24,954 nucleotides of DNA from an uncultured Lachnospiraceae bacterium (GCA_910577655.1 CAJTOW010000059.1:1-24954), one strand, 5' to 3'; numbered from the stretch's first letter, positions 1 through 7,230 are shown. Program-made: numbers and translations. The notes: generated from the sequence alone by a model not told the origin.

Positions 1-55
1 GTAGTGCGCAACATTGGTAATGTTGAGGTCACCAGTTCGATTCTGGTTAGCAGCT
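1..55 (+). tRNA. tRNA-Thr (anticodon GGT), 3' part; 5' end lies outside the window
   Basis: The window begins within the D-arm of a tRNA. The anticodon stem is CAACA (9-13) with TGTTG (21-25), and the seven-base loop (14-20) puts anticodon GGT at 16-18, which decodes threonine ACC/ACU. The variable loop is AGGTC. The T-arm is ACCAG, loop TTCGATT, CTGGT (31-47). The 3' acceptor strand TAGCAGC (48-54) is followed by discriminator T55. CCA is not encoded. The arrangement and the GCGC...GAGGTC context resemble the E. coli threonine GGT tRNA. A terminator follows ten bases later, so this is the last gene of its transcript. Confidence 0.93.
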
Positions 56-64
56 TTGGGGAAG

Positions 65-88
65 GCGCTCCTGGTGGAGTGCTTTTTT
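65..88 (+). terminator. Rho-independent terminator after tRNA-Thr
   Basis: A seven-pair stem (65-71 with 76-82, one G-T pair) with a TGGT loop is followed directly by six T residues (83-88). It ends the tRNA transcript. Confidence 0.88.
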
Positions 89-133
89 CGATTGCCATAG
101 TATACGGAATATGGTAATAGTTTGGAATGCTTT

Positions 134-192
134 TGAACTGTTGCAGAAAATGGTAACATTTCAGATGCCCCCCTGAACTGCTGCAGAAAATG
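134..192. repeat. Interspersed TGAACTGTTAC-type palindromic repeat, copy 1
   Basis: The hairpin arms are GTAACATTTCA (153-163) and TGAACTGCTGC (174-184), an imperfect version of the 31-bp palindrome found elsewhere in the window. A further half-site, TGAACTGTTGC, lies at 134-144. The two TGAACTGYTGCAGAAAATG stretches (134-152 and 174-192) form direct repeats with a 40-bp period. The copy sits between the tRNA terminator and the HAD gene. Confidence 0.7.
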
Positions 193-223
193 TGCCAGTG
201 AGGCATTTTCTGTATGATTTCTG

Positions 224-253
224 TTTACAGTCAGGTGGGGAATGTGGTAAGTT
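224..253 (+). promoter_or_regulatory. Possible sigma-A promoter for the HAD phosphatase gene
   Basis: TTTACA (224-229) and TAAGTT (248-253) are separated by 18 bases, and a TG lies one base upstream of the -10. The -10 is a weak match. The position, just upstream of the ribosome binding site at 274-280, is the main support. Confidence 0.35.
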
Positions 254-285
254 AATAAAATAGGAATTTGATGAGGAGGACTCAG

Positions 286-1071
286 ATGATTAAACTGGTA
301 GTATCAGATATAGATGGGACGCTTTTACAGGACGGAGGGAATCAGCTGAACCCGGAATACTATGATGTGATTCTGAAGCTGAGAGAGAAGGGAATGCAGT
401 TTGCCGCTGCCAGCGGAAGGCAGTGGGCCAGTATTGAGGATCTGTTTGATCCTGTTAAAGAGAAGATTTTTTATTTATCAGATAATGGTGCATATATTGG
501 GTGTCATGGGAGAAATCTTTATCTGAATACAGTTGACCCGGAGCTGGTGCGGTCGATTATACGGGATATCCAGGGGACAGAGGGACTTGCTCCGGTTCTT
601 AGTGGTCCGGATCTGGTCTATATTGACAAGAAGGATCCGGCTCTGTTCCGGTGGCTGGTGGATGGATATAAGTTCCGGGTGGAGCAGGTGGATGATCTGC
701 TGGAGGTTCCGGCGCCATTTATTAAGATATCTGCCTACCGGAAGGAGGCAGTGGAGCCGGCTACAAAGAAGCTTCGCGAGAAATACAATGGCCAGGTGAA
801 GATTACCATCTCCGGCGATATGTGGATGGACTGTATGGCCAATGGCGTCAATAAAGGGGCGGCTGTAAAGCTTCTGCAGGAAAGCCTGAATATTTCGCCC
901 AGGGAGACCATGGTATTCGGTGACCAGCTGAATGATATCGAGATGCTGGGGCAGGCCTACTATAGCTTTGCAGTAGGCAATGCCAGACCAGAGGTCCGCA
1001 GGGCAGCCAGATTCCAGACAGATATCAATGTCAGGGATGGAGTGCTTAAGACTTTGAAGCTTCTGCTTTAA
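286..1071 (+). CDS. Cof-type HAD-superfamily phosphatase (subfamily IIB)
   Basis: The product is a 261-residue cytosolic phosphatase of the haloacid dehalogenase superfamily. Relatives dephosphorylate sugar phosphates, FMN or other small phosphorylated metabolites; the substrate cannot be read from sequence. Motif I is SDIDGT, with nucleophile Asp8 and acid/base Asp10. The C-terminal metal-binding motif is GDQLND (residues 212-217), and the NKG lysine typical of motif III precedes it. Length and the large cap between motifs I and III fit subfamily IIB (Cof/YbjI type). I chose the ATG at 286 because AGGAGGA (274-280) lies five bases upstream; the in-frame starts at 268 and 271 would place that site inside the gene. 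It appears monocistronic, with a repeat element downstream. Confidence 0.88.
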   Translation: MIKLVVSDIDGTLLQDGGNQLNPEYYDVILKLREKGMQFAAASGRQWASIEDLFDPVKEKIFYLSDNGAYIGCHGRNLYLNTVDPELVRSIIRDIQGTEGLAPVLSGPDLVYIDKKDPALFRWLVDGYKFRVEQVDDLLEVPAPFIKISAYRKEAVEPATKKLREKYNGQVKITISGDMWMDCMANGVNKGAAVKLLQESLNISPRETMVFGDQLNDIEMLGQAYYSFAVGNARPEVRRAARFQTDINVRDGVLKTLKLLL

Positions 1072-1097
1072 AGCAGGCAGAGGATACTGGCGCAGAC

Positions 1098-1240
1098 ACG
1101 CTCTAGAGCGTTTTGGAAACAACTACACCAATCGCTTGCCTGTTTTCCCGATTGTACAAGCCCAAAAGCCTCAGCGTAGCCCCACTACGTCTGCGTTTTT
1201 TGACCTGCACACTCAAAAACATTCTGCGTGATTGGTCCAG
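1098..1240. repeat. Palindromic intergenic element, distantly related to the 6432-6638 element
   Basis: It begins with a perfect 14-bp palindrome, ACGCTCTAGAGCGT (1098-1111), the same junction seen at the right edge of the window. CAGACACGCTCTA on its left matches the terminal repeat of the element at 6432-6638. Inside are a CGTAG/CTACG hairpin (1175-1179 and 1185-1189), equivalent to one in that element, and flanking arms ACCAATC (1127-1133) and GATTGGT (1230-1236). The frame of the downstream lipoprotein gene stays open across this element to 1113, but the element is not coding. The right boundary is uncertain. Confidence 0.55.
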
Positions 1241-1325
1241 TTATTTGCCGAACGATGTACTGGATCTGTGCCAGGAGAACAAACCGGTGTCGGATCTGAT
1301 ACCGGTATTCAGGAGAAGATCATAT

Positions 1326-2306
1326 ATGTCAGACAGGAATGATTTTATGAGACGCTTTCTGGCGTTGTTTCTGGTTACTCTGGTGCTGCTGGCTCTGACC
1401 GCATGCCGCCAGGGGACGTCCACGGTGTCGGATACAAATGAGAGCGTGGGATATAGTGACGGGCAGGTCATGCTGGTGGTGGCGACGGAGAGGAACCGGT
1501 ACCGGGATGTGTATACGGACCAGATCTGGGGCGTAGAGGTGGACAATGCGGGGACCACATTTCAGACGTATCTTCTGAAAGAGATACAGAGCTTTCTGCG
1601 GGAGCTGAAACTGATGAATCTGCTGGCAGACCAGCAGGGGATCCGTCTGACCGGTCAGGAGAGGGACCGTCTGGAGCGGCTGACAGATGAATTCTATGAC
1701 AGTCTGACGGAGGCAGATCTTAGGTACACCGGTGTGAAAAAGGAGGAGGTGTTTGAGCTGTATTCTGAGTATCACAGAGCCAACCGGCTGGTGGACGAGC
1801 TGACCAGTGGGGTAAACCTGGAAATCAGTGACAGTGAGGCCAAGGTCATACGGGTGCAGGAAATATTTCTGACAGATTCGGACTATGCGGAGAATGTCCA
1901 TACCCAGGCAATGACCGATGGCACGGATTTCGCATTTCTGGCCAGGAGCGTTTCCGAGAACAAGGAGATTGAGCGGAATGTCAGCCGGGGAGAGCAGTCA
2001 AAGGAGTATGAGGATGTGGTTTTCAGCCTGGAAGCGGGAGAGATCAGTCCGGTGATCAGGGAAGGAAACAACTGCTACATTGTAAAATGTATCAATGATT
2101 ATGATGTCGAGGCTACGGCTGACCGGAAACAGCGTCTGCTGACCATGCGGAAGAATCAGGCCTTCAGACAGATTTACGATGAGTTTGTGGCGGAGACACC
2201 GGTGACATTCACCAATGAGATCTGGGGCAGGATATCCTTGAAAGATGAGAACGCATCTACGACGACAGATTTCTTTGAGAAGTATCAGGAAGCGATGAAT
2301 CAGTAG
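1326..2306 (+). CDS. Foldase lipoprotein, PrsA/SurA-like (parvulin-type peptidyl-prolyl isomerase)
   Basis: This 326-residue predicted lipoprotein probably acts outside the membrane in folding secreted proteins. The N-terminus has an arginine pair, a hydrophobic stretch and the lipobox LTAC, so lipidation at Cys is expected. A helical SurA/PrsA-like N-terminal region follows. The C-terminal half resembles a parvulin (PpiC) domain: VIRVQEIFL, a central serine/glutamate-rich helix, then FSLEAGEISPVIREGNNCYIV, which matches the usual FSL..GE.S.VV....GYHI.K pattern. I use the ATG at 1326, with AGGAGA at 1311-1316. An ATG at 1347 has a weaker site. The frame upstream of 1326 runs through a repeat and is not counted. 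Catalytic activity is uncertain, since many PrsA-like proteins act only as chaperones. Confidence 0.78.
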   Translation: MSDRNDFMRRFLALFLVTLVLLALTACRQGTSTVSDTNESVGYSDGQVMLVVATERNRYRDVYTDQIWGVEVDNAGTTFQTYLLKEIQSFLRELKLMNLLADQQGIRLTGQERDRLERLTDEFYDSLTEADLRYTGVKKEEVFELYSEYHRANRLVDELTSGVNLEISDSEAKVIRVQEIFLTDSDYAENVHTQAMTDGTDFAFLARSVSENKEIERNVSRGEQSKEYEDVVFSLEAGEISPVIREGNNCYIVKCINDYDVEATADRKQRLLTMRKNQAFRQIYDEFVAETPVTFTNEIWGRISLKDENASTTTDFFEKYQEAMNQ

Positions 2307-2332
2307 TGTATGTCTGTTGATGGGGGAGGATT

Positions 2333-2830
2333 ATGATCGCACTGAAAATGGAGGATTTAAAGGGGTTTACTTCTGGACTGTTTGTGGGGGAAGCCTTTGA
2401 CTCCTGGCTTTTGCGGGAGGCAACCATTGTGACTTTTAATACATTTACTATAGACGGACATATCCGGGCCGGGTATTACAGCAGTCAGGAGATGGAGGAG
2501 AATCAGATCGGAGACTTGTCTGCCTGGAAGGTGATCCGGCCTTTCTGCTTTTCGTTGATCAGGGGGAAGCGGCTGCCGGGAAGCTTTCAGATCACACTGC
2601 AGCTGCCGCCGGCAGGGATAGACCAGTTCCTAAAACAGGCGCATCTGGACCTGAGACCGGAGCAGATCGGTGGAATGTATCTGAATATCCGGTATGAGGA
2701 GGGGATTCTGCACTGTGTCACGGGGATGTCCCTGAAGATCTTTACCATGGATAAACAGGTGGAGACCGAGTGGGATGAGTGGGTGAAGGCGTATTTGAAG
2801 CGGAAGGGGATGCCATATAGTAATATATAG
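2333..2830 (+). CDS. DUF5721-like protein of unknown function
   Basis: This 165-residue soluble protein has no signal peptide or membrane segment. The start (MIALK, then FTSGLFVGEAFDSWLL, then FNTFTIDGH) resembles the DUF5721 family that I recall as common in Lachnospiraceae; the match is from memory. No catalytic motif is apparent. GGAGGA lies just before the ATG at 2333, and the gene follows the foldase lipoprotein by 26 bp, so the two are probably co-transcribed. The transcript may end at the CIRCE palindrome at 2884-2916, which is followed by T residues. The function is unknown. Confidence 0.75.
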   Translation: MIALKMEDLKGFTSGLFVGEAFDSWLLREATIVTFNTFTIDGHIRAGYYSSQEMEENQIGDLSAWKVIRPFCFSLIRGKRLPGSFQITLQLPPAGIDQFLKQAHLDLRPEQIGGMYLNIRYEEGILHCVTGMSLKIFTMDKQVETEWDEWVKAYLKRKGMPYSNI

Positions 2831-2883
2831 ATACTGACAGCAGGTGTATCCAATTTGCGGCCTGTCTGAACCGTTATCCGCTG

Positions 2884-2910
2884 TTAGCACTCATTTAAAA
2901 TGAGTGCTAA
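2884..2910. promoter_or_regulatory. CIRCE element (HrcA operator) upstream of htpG
   Basis: TTAGCACTC, nine bases, GAGTGCTAA is an exact match to the CIRCE consensus bound by the heat-shock repressor HrcA. The nine-base spacer is itself self-complementary, so the site is a continuous palindrome with 13-base arms around one central base. It is followed by six T residues (2911-2916). The site lies seven bases upstream of the -35 box of the htpG promoter. hrcA itself is not in the window. Confidence 0.93.
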
Positions 2911-2917
2911 TTTTTTG

Positions 2918-2946
2918 TTGACAAACCTGCATTGTTGTTTTACAAT
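2918..2946 (+). promoter_or_regulatory. Consensus sigma-A promoter for htpG
   Basis: TTGACA (2918-2923), 17 bases, TACAAT (2941-2946). This is a near-perfect housekeeping promoter, giving a leader of about 115 nt before the htpG start. Its strength fits a gene held down by a repressor, here HrcA at the adjoining CIRCE. Confidence 0.88.
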
Positions 2947-3067
2947 ATATCACAGAAACCAGGCTGGCAGCGGAATCAGGGGTGTTGCTGTTTTCCGGAC
3001 TCTGACGGAAAGTGACTTTCGAAATTCCGGCCGGTTCATAATAAGAAAAGTGAGGAGTGAATGAGAT

Positions 3068-5071
3068 ATGGGCAACAAGACAGGCAATTTATCCATTAAC
3101 AGCGAGAACATATTCCCAATCATCAAAAAGTGGCTGTACTCAGACCACGACATTTTTTACAGAGAGCTGATCTCCAATGGCTGTGATGCCATCACCAAGT
3201 TAAAGAAGATGGAGCTCATGGGGGAGTATACCCGGCCGGAGGATCTGGAGTACAAGATCCAGGTGCTGGTCAATCCGGATGACAAGACCATCAAGGTTAT
3301 TGATAACGGTCTGGGTATGACCGCCCAGGAGGTTGAGGAGTATATCAATCAGATCGCCTTTTCCGGCGCTCAGGATTTTTTGGAGAAGTACAAGGACAAG
3401 GCCAATGAGGACCAGATCATCGGACATTTCGGACTGGGCTTCTATTCTGCCTTCATGGTGGCGGACAAGGTGTCCATTGATACTAAGTCCTACAAGGCGG
3501 ATGCTCCGTCTGTCCACTGGGAGTCCGAGGGTGGTCTGACATTTGAGATGAAGGACGGGGACAAGGAGGATCAGGGTACCTGCATCACGCTGTATCTCAA
3601 TGAGGACAGCTATGAGTTCTCCAACGAATACCGGGCCAGAGAGGTTCTGGACAAGTACTGCTCCTTTATGCCAGTGCCTATTTATCTGGACAATGAGAAG
3701 GCGGAACCCCAGTATGAGACCATCGACAAGGAGGAACTGACGGACAAGGATACGGTGGTGGAGACTATCGTAGAGCCGGCTAAGACCGAGGAGAAGGAGA
3801 ATGAGAACGGCGAGAAGGAGACAGTGGAGGTAGAGCCTGCCAGGGACCGTTACAAGATTCTCAAGCGTCCGGTGGCGGTTAATGATATCAGCCCGCTGTG
3901 GAACAAGCATCCCAATGAGTGCGACGAGGAGCAGTACAAGGCCTTCTACCGGAAGGTATTCATGGATTACAAGGAGCCCCTGTTCTGGATCCACCTGAAT
4001 ATGGACTATCCGTTTAACCTGAAAGGAATCCTCTATTTCCCGAAGATCAATACGGAATATGATTCCATCGAGGGCACCATTAAGTTATATAATAACCAGG
4101 TATTCATTGCGGATAATATTAAAGAAGTCATTCCAGAGTTTCTGATGCTTTTAAAGGGTGTTATCGACTGTCCGGATCTGCCGCTGAATGTATCCAGAAG
4201 CGCTCTGCAGAATGACGGATTTGTAAAGAAGATCTCCGATTACATCACCAAGAAGGTGGCAGACAAGCTGACTGGTATGTGCAAGACAGACCGGGAGAAC
4301 TACGAGAAATACTGGGATGATATCGCTCCCTTCATCAAGTTCGGCTGCCTGAAGGATGAGAAGTTTGCCGGGAAGATGAATGACTATATTCTCTTCAGGA
4401 ATCTGGATAAGAAGTATCTGACCTTAAAGGACTGTCTGGAGGCCAACAAGGAGAAGCATGAGAATACAGTCTTCTATGTGACCGACGAGAAGGAGCAGAG
4501 CCAGTATATCAATATGTTCAAGGAAGAGGGACTGGATGCGGTGATCCTTCCCCATAATATTGACAGTCCGTTCATCGGCCATCTGGAACAGAAGAATGAG
4601 GGACTTAAGTTCCTGCGGATTGATGCAGATCTCAATGACACCTTCAAGGAAGAAGTGAAGGAGGATGACGAGGAGTTCAAGAAGATCTCCGAGGATCTGT
4701 CCGGGATCTTTAAGAAGGCGCTGAACAATGACAAGCTGGAGATCAAGGTTGAGAAGCTTAAGAACGAGAACATTTCTTCTATGCTGACTGTGGCGGAGGA
4801 GAGCCGCCGGATGCAGGATATGATGAAGATGTACAACATGTACGGCATGGATCCCTCCATGTTCGGCGGCATGGGTGAGACGCTGGTGCTCAATGCCAAC
4901 AACAAGCTGGTTCAGTATGTGCTGGGACATGGCGAGGGCGAGCATACCGGGAAGATCTGCCAGCAGCTGTATGATCTGGCGCTGTTAAGCCACGGTACTT
5001 TGTCGCCGGAGCGCATGACGGACTTTATCGCCCGTACCAATGAGATCATGATGATGATGGCCCAGGAATAG
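3068..5071 (+). CDS. htpG: Molecular chaperone HtpG (bacterial Hsp90)
   Basis: This is a 667-residue ATP-dependent cytosolic chaperone that acts as a homodimer. The N-terminal GHKL ATPase is intact: ELISNGCDAI (the usual motif is ELISNASDA), DNGLGM in place of DNGIGM, and the lid/nucleotide motif GHFGLGFYSAFMV. The middle domain carries LNVSRSALQ, with the arginine that contacts ATP. The C-terminal dimerisation domain ends in a run of methionines. Between the N-terminal and middle domains, about residues 236-262, is a Glu/Lys-rich stretch that resembles the charged linker of eukaryotic Hsp90. GAGGAG at 3052-3057 precedes the ATG. The gene is monocistronic, behind a CIRCE operator and a consensus promoter, and ends near the hairpin at 5109-5136. 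Confidence 0.97.
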   Translation: MGNKTGNLSINSENIFPIIKKWLYSDHDIFYRELISNGCDAITKLKKMELMGEYTRPEDLEYKIQVLVNPDDKTIKVIDNGLGMTAQEVEEYINQIAFSGAQDFLEKYKDKANEDQIIGHFGLGFYSAFMVADKVSIDTKSYKADAPSVHWESEGGLTFEMKDGDKEDQGTCITLYLNEDSYEFSNEYRAREVLDKYCSFMPVPIYLDNEKAEPQYETIDKEELTDKDTVVETIVEPAKTEEKENENGEKETVEVEPARDRYKILKRPVAVNDISPLWNKHPNECDEEQYKAFYRKVFMDYKEPLFWIHLNMDYPFNLKGILYFPKINTEYDSIEGTIKLYNNQVFIADNIKEVIPEFLMLLKGVIDCPDLPLNVSRSALQNDGFVKKISDYITKKVADKLTGMCKTDRENYEKYWDDIAPFIKFGCLKDEKFAGKMNDYILFRNLDKKYLTLKDCLEANKEKHENTVFYVTDEKEQSQYINMFKEEGLDAVILPHNIDSPFIGHLEQKNEGLKFLRIDADLNDTFKEEVKEDDEEFKKISEDLSGIFKKALNNDKLEIKVEKLKNENISSMLTVAEESRRMQDMMKMYNMYGMDPSMFGGMGETLVLNANNKLVQYVLGHGEGEHTGKICQQLYDLALLSHGTLSPERMTDFIARTNEIMMMMAQE

Positions 5072-5108
5072 ATTATTTGATTTACTGGTGTTTTAAATAA
5101 AGACTTGT

Positions 5109-5136
5109 CCGGGATGTCACGATTGTGGCATCCCGG
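5109..5136 (+). terminator. Hairpin terminator after htpG
   Basis: A 12-pair stem (5109-5120 with 5125-5136, one G-T pair) has a GATT loop. The downstream tract TTCACTGTTT is only moderately T-rich, so termination may be inefficient. It is the only strong hairpin after htpG. Confidence 0.65.
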
Positions 5137-5169
5137 TTCACTGTTTGCCGGGAATCAGTGAACTGTTAC
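5136..5169. repeat. TGAACTGTTAC-type repeat, partial copy
   Basis: A TGAACTGTTAC half-site lies at 5159-5169. GTTCACTG (5136-5143) can pair with CAGTGAAC (5156-5163), giving a hairpin that starts where the htpG terminator ends. Confidence 0.55.
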
Positions 5170-5209
5170 CAAAAAGTAGTTCTTACCAGAGAAGATTATA
5201 GTCCCCATA

Positions 5210-5237
5210 TTGAATTATCTGAAATATATGCTATAAT
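5210..5237 (+). promoter_or_regulatory. Extended -10 sigma-A promoter for the DegV gene
   Basis: TTGAAT (5210-5215), 16 bases, TATAAT (5232-5237), with TG one base before the -10. Transcription should start near 5244, about 45 nt before the DegV start codon. Confidence 0.78.
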
Positions 5238-5289
5238 AAGTAGTAATTAAAACTATGTTTGAACGTAGGGATATTTCAGGAGGATACAC

Positions 5290-6129
5290 ATGGGTTACAA
5301 GATTATTGGAGACAGCTGTCTGGATCTGACAGAGGCCCTTAAGAAGGATTCACGTTTTGAAACGGTGCCTTTGACTTTACAGGTGGATGAACATATGGTG
5401 GTTGACGATGAGACATTTGACCAGAAGGCATTTATCGGGCTGGTGAAGGCCAGTCCCAACTGCCCAAAGAGTGCGTGTCCTTCACCGGAGGCTTTTAAGA
5501 AGGCCTATGAGTGTGAGGAGGAGGATGTGTTCGTCATCACCCTGTCCAGCCATTTGAGCGGCTCCTGCAACAGTGCCCGTGTGGGGAAGGAGCTTTACGA
5601 GGAGGAACATGGCAGGAAGAATATCCTGGTGATTGATTCAGAATCCGCATCCTCCGGGGAACTGAATCTGGCTCTGGCGATCATGTCCATGTATGACCAG
5701 GGGCTGGGATTTGATCAGGTGTCAGAACGGATCCTGAGGATGCGGGATGAGCAGAAGACCTACTTTGTGATCGATTCCCTGGAGCCTCTCCGCAAGAACG
5801 GGCGCCTCACCGGACTCCAGGCCTTTTTTGCCACAGCTTTGAATATCAAGCCGGTCATGGGAGCAGACCACGGTGTGATCGTCAAGCTGGATCAGGCCAG
5901 GGGGATCAGCAAGGCTTTTGCCAGGATGGCAGAGATCGCCACCAGGAATGCCGCGAAGCTGGAGAAGAAGGTGGCGGTCATCGCCCACTGCAACTGTCCC
6001 GACCGTGCCAGCCAGGTGAAGCAGGAACTGGAGAAGCGCGGAGAGTACAGCCAGATCGTGGTGACAGAGACGGCCGGAGTTGCTACCATGTATGCCGGCG
6101 ATGGCGGGATCGTGCTGGCGGTGGGGTAG
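5290..6129 (+). CDS. DegV family fatty-acid-binding protein (FakB-like)
   Basis: This 279-residue cytosolic lipid-binding protein belongs to the DegV family. Members bind a fatty acid in a deep pocket; the FakB type presents it to the kinase FakA for phosphorylation and use in phospholipid synthesis. Visible family features are the N-terminal GDSCLDL strand, the CPSPEAF segment (family pattern xSxPSxxxF), the VITLSSHLSGSCNSA ligand-binding stretch, IDSESASSGE, and RKNGRLTGLQAF. AGGAGG at 5278-5283 precedes the ATG. No fakA is adjacent, which is usual because DegV paralogues are scattered. It is a single-gene unit behind its own promoter, followed by a repeat-rich stretch. Confidence 0.9.
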   Translation: MGYKIIGDSCLDLTEALKKDSRFETVPLTLQVDEHMVVDDETFDQKAFIGLVKASPNCPKSACPSPEAFKKAYECEEEDVFVITLSSHLSGSCNSARVGKELYEEEHGRKNILVIDSESASSGELNLALAIMSMYDQGLGFDQVSERILRMRDEQKTYFVIDSLEPLRKNGRLTGLQAFFATALNIKPVMGADHGVIVKLDQARGISKAFARMAEIATRNAAKLEKKVAVIAHCNCPDRASQVKQELEKRGEYSQIVVTETAGVATMYAGDGGIVLAVG

Positions 6130-6179
6130 CAGATGCGGCTGGTTCCTCTTTGGCGGCTGCCATGGGGGTCAATAGCCAA

Positions 6180-6234
6180 TACCCCGCAGCCTGCTGCGCT
6201 GCAAATCGGATGCATTGCAGCTTGCTGCGGGGTA
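6180..6234. repeat. Long imperfect hairpin ending in TACCCCGCAGC / GCTGCGGGGTA
   Basis: The outer arms 6180-6190 and 6224-6234 pair perfectly over 11 bases. CTGCAA (6199-6204) and TTGCAG (6215-6220) form an inner stem. There is no T-run after it, so it is a poor classical terminator for the DegV gene, although it may slow polymerase. I recall similar GC-rich TACCCCGCAGC palindromes as common between Lachnospiraceae genes; that is from memory. Confidence 0.6.
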
Positions 6235-6243
6235 CTTGTATAT

Positions 6244-6428
6244 CTATTTTCTTCTTAAATTCTCCTTTTCAAGGACACGTTTGGCAATCATAATGAAATT
6301 CAGCTTGAAATTATCTTCTGTGTCATTGACATCCAGTCCGGTGCCCCGGTACAGCCCTGGCCGGTCAGTTCCGCTCTGACGTTCTCCGGCAGGTTATAGT
6401 AGTCCTTTTCGGTGTAAAGGCTGGTTTG
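6244..6428 (-). pseudogene. Gene remnant with Uma2 (DUF820)-like N-terminal segment
   Basis: On the minus strand one frame reads SLYTEKDYYNLPENVRAEL, which resembles the start of Uma2/DUF820 proteins (PD-(D/E)XK nuclease fold). It then drifts into an unrelated frame and stops. A second frame carries RGTGLDVNDTEDNFKLNF followed by IMIAKRVLEKENLRRK and a stop at 6244-6246. A one-base shift near 6350 would join the two. The remnant is only about 60 codons long and its upstream side abuts the MITE-like element starting at 6432. I infer a decayed gene with internal deletion. The second half is not recognised, and the two parts may come from different genes. Confidence 0.4.
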
Positions 6429-6431
6429 TGC

Positions 6432-6638
6432 TAGAGTGTGTCTGAAAATTGCTTTTCGGTAGCTGTGCGCTCCACTTCGTGGGAGATTTGGCCCAAATGA
6501 ACGCGGCGTAGTGGGCTACGTTAAGTGAATTTGGGCCAAATATCCCAAGGGACGCCTACGGTGTACCGCGAAGTGGGGCGTGCATACCGAAGGCGTCCCT
6601 TGTGGAGATGCCGGGAATGAATTTTCAGACACGCTCTA
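6432..6638. mobile_element. MITE-like element, 207 bp with 19-bp terminal inverted repeats
   Basis: The left end TAGAGTGTGTCTGAAAATT (6432-6450) is the inverse of the right end AATTTTCAGACACGCTCTA (6620-6638) with one mismatch. Inside are a perfect ATTTGGCCCAAAT / ATTTGGGCCAAAT pair (6486-6498 and 6529-6541) enclosing a CGTAG/CTACG hairpin, and a perfect AGGGACGCCT / AGGCGTCCCT pair (6548-6557 and 6591-6600). It encodes nothing. A close relative begins at the right edge of the window and a more distant one lies at 1098. This fits a non-autonomous element; the transposase source is not in the window. It fills much of the gene-free stretch 6130-6897. Confidence 0.72.
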
Positions 6639-6689
6639 ATGCTCCTGACATGGTTAGGCTCCTTTCCTGGGTAGTGTGTATGAACTGGT

Positions 6690-6765
6690 ATGGGCCGGAT
6701 GCCCGCGATTGCTACGTATTCTTACGGTCAGCGCGGTGAACGCGCAGACCTATCTGAACTGTTAC
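6690..6765. repeat. Truncated copy of the composite repeat at 9378-9511
   Basis: Bases 6723-6764 match 9470-9511 at 36 of 42 positions, and the similarity continues leftward to about 6690 (ATGCCCG...ACG..TTC). The copy ends in TGAACTGTTAC (6755-6765). It lacks the left part of the 9378-9511 element. It lies about 40 bp upstream of the promoter at 6807-6835. Confidence 0.7.
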
Positions 6766-6806
6766 ACAGCACCAGACAAAAGCAACACATTTCAACTACG
6801 TGTTAA

Positions 6807-6835
6807 CTGACATTTTCCTCCGTCCGTAGTATACT
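6807..6835 (+). promoter_or_regulatory. Sigma-A promoter for the 110-residue protein gene
   Basis: CTGACA (6807-6812), 17 bases, TATACT (6830-6835). The leader to the ATG at 6898 is about 56 nt. Confidence 0.7.
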
Positions 6836-6897
6836 ATACAAAAGACCAGACAGGCCGTGGAGCCGATATCTGGAAAACATCTGGAGGGAGAGACAGG

Positions 6898-7230
6898 ATG
6901 AAACAGGAAGAGAGGAGAACTCTGGAAAATACAGTATTTCAACTTCTGAACGTACTTCGGGAGCAGAGCCATGGGAAATACGTGGCTGGCTGTGAGCGGT
7001 ATAAGCGGCAGGTGGAGGCGGCCTGCGAGGCGGAGCGGGAGTATCTGGATCTGGATCTGGCAGAAGGGCAGCGTGAAGTGATCGAACATTTGCTTCAGTC
7101 AAGATCTGATGCGGAGGACTGTGAGCTGACGCTCACCTATGTGGCTGGACTTCTGGACAGCCTTATGTTCCTGCGCAGTGCAGGGTTTCTGGATCTGTAC
7201 GTAGAAGATGAAGAGAAGGAAAGCGCCTGA
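6898..7230 (+). CDS. Small helical protein of unknown function
   Basis: This 110-residue acidic protein is rich in Glu, Leu and Arg and predicted to be almost wholly helical. It has no signal peptide, membrane segment or known motif. The C-terminal segment LTYVAGLLDSLMFLRSAGF followed by LDLYVEDEEKESA recalls the short all-helical hypothetical proteins common in Lachnospiraceae, but I cannot assign a family. AGGGAGAG (6885-6892) lies upstream of the ATG. A promoter match at 6807-6835 and ordinary coding bias support a real gene. The LTA-synthase-like gene starts 222 bp downstream, so a shared transcript is not obvious. Confidence 0.72.
   Translation: MKQEERRTLENTVFQLLNVLREQSHGKYVAGCERYKRQVEAACEAEREYLDLDLAEGQREVIEHLLQSRSDAEDCELTLTYVAGLLDSLMFLRSAGFLDLYVEDEEKESA

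Noticed and set aside
134..192. The repeated palindromes as a CRISPR array
   Set aside because: Copies are dispersed kilobases apart, not regularly spaced with unique spacers, and no cas genes are present.
1113..1325. N-terminal extension of the foldase lipoprotein, open in frame from 1113
   Set aside because: It crosses a palindromic repeat and would bury the lipoprotein signal peptide; a good ribosome binding site precedes the ATG at 1326.
3200..3994. Long open frame on the minus strand opposite htpG
   Set aside because: It lies wholly antisense to a strongly conserved gene, has no ribosome binding site, and reads as a composition artefact.
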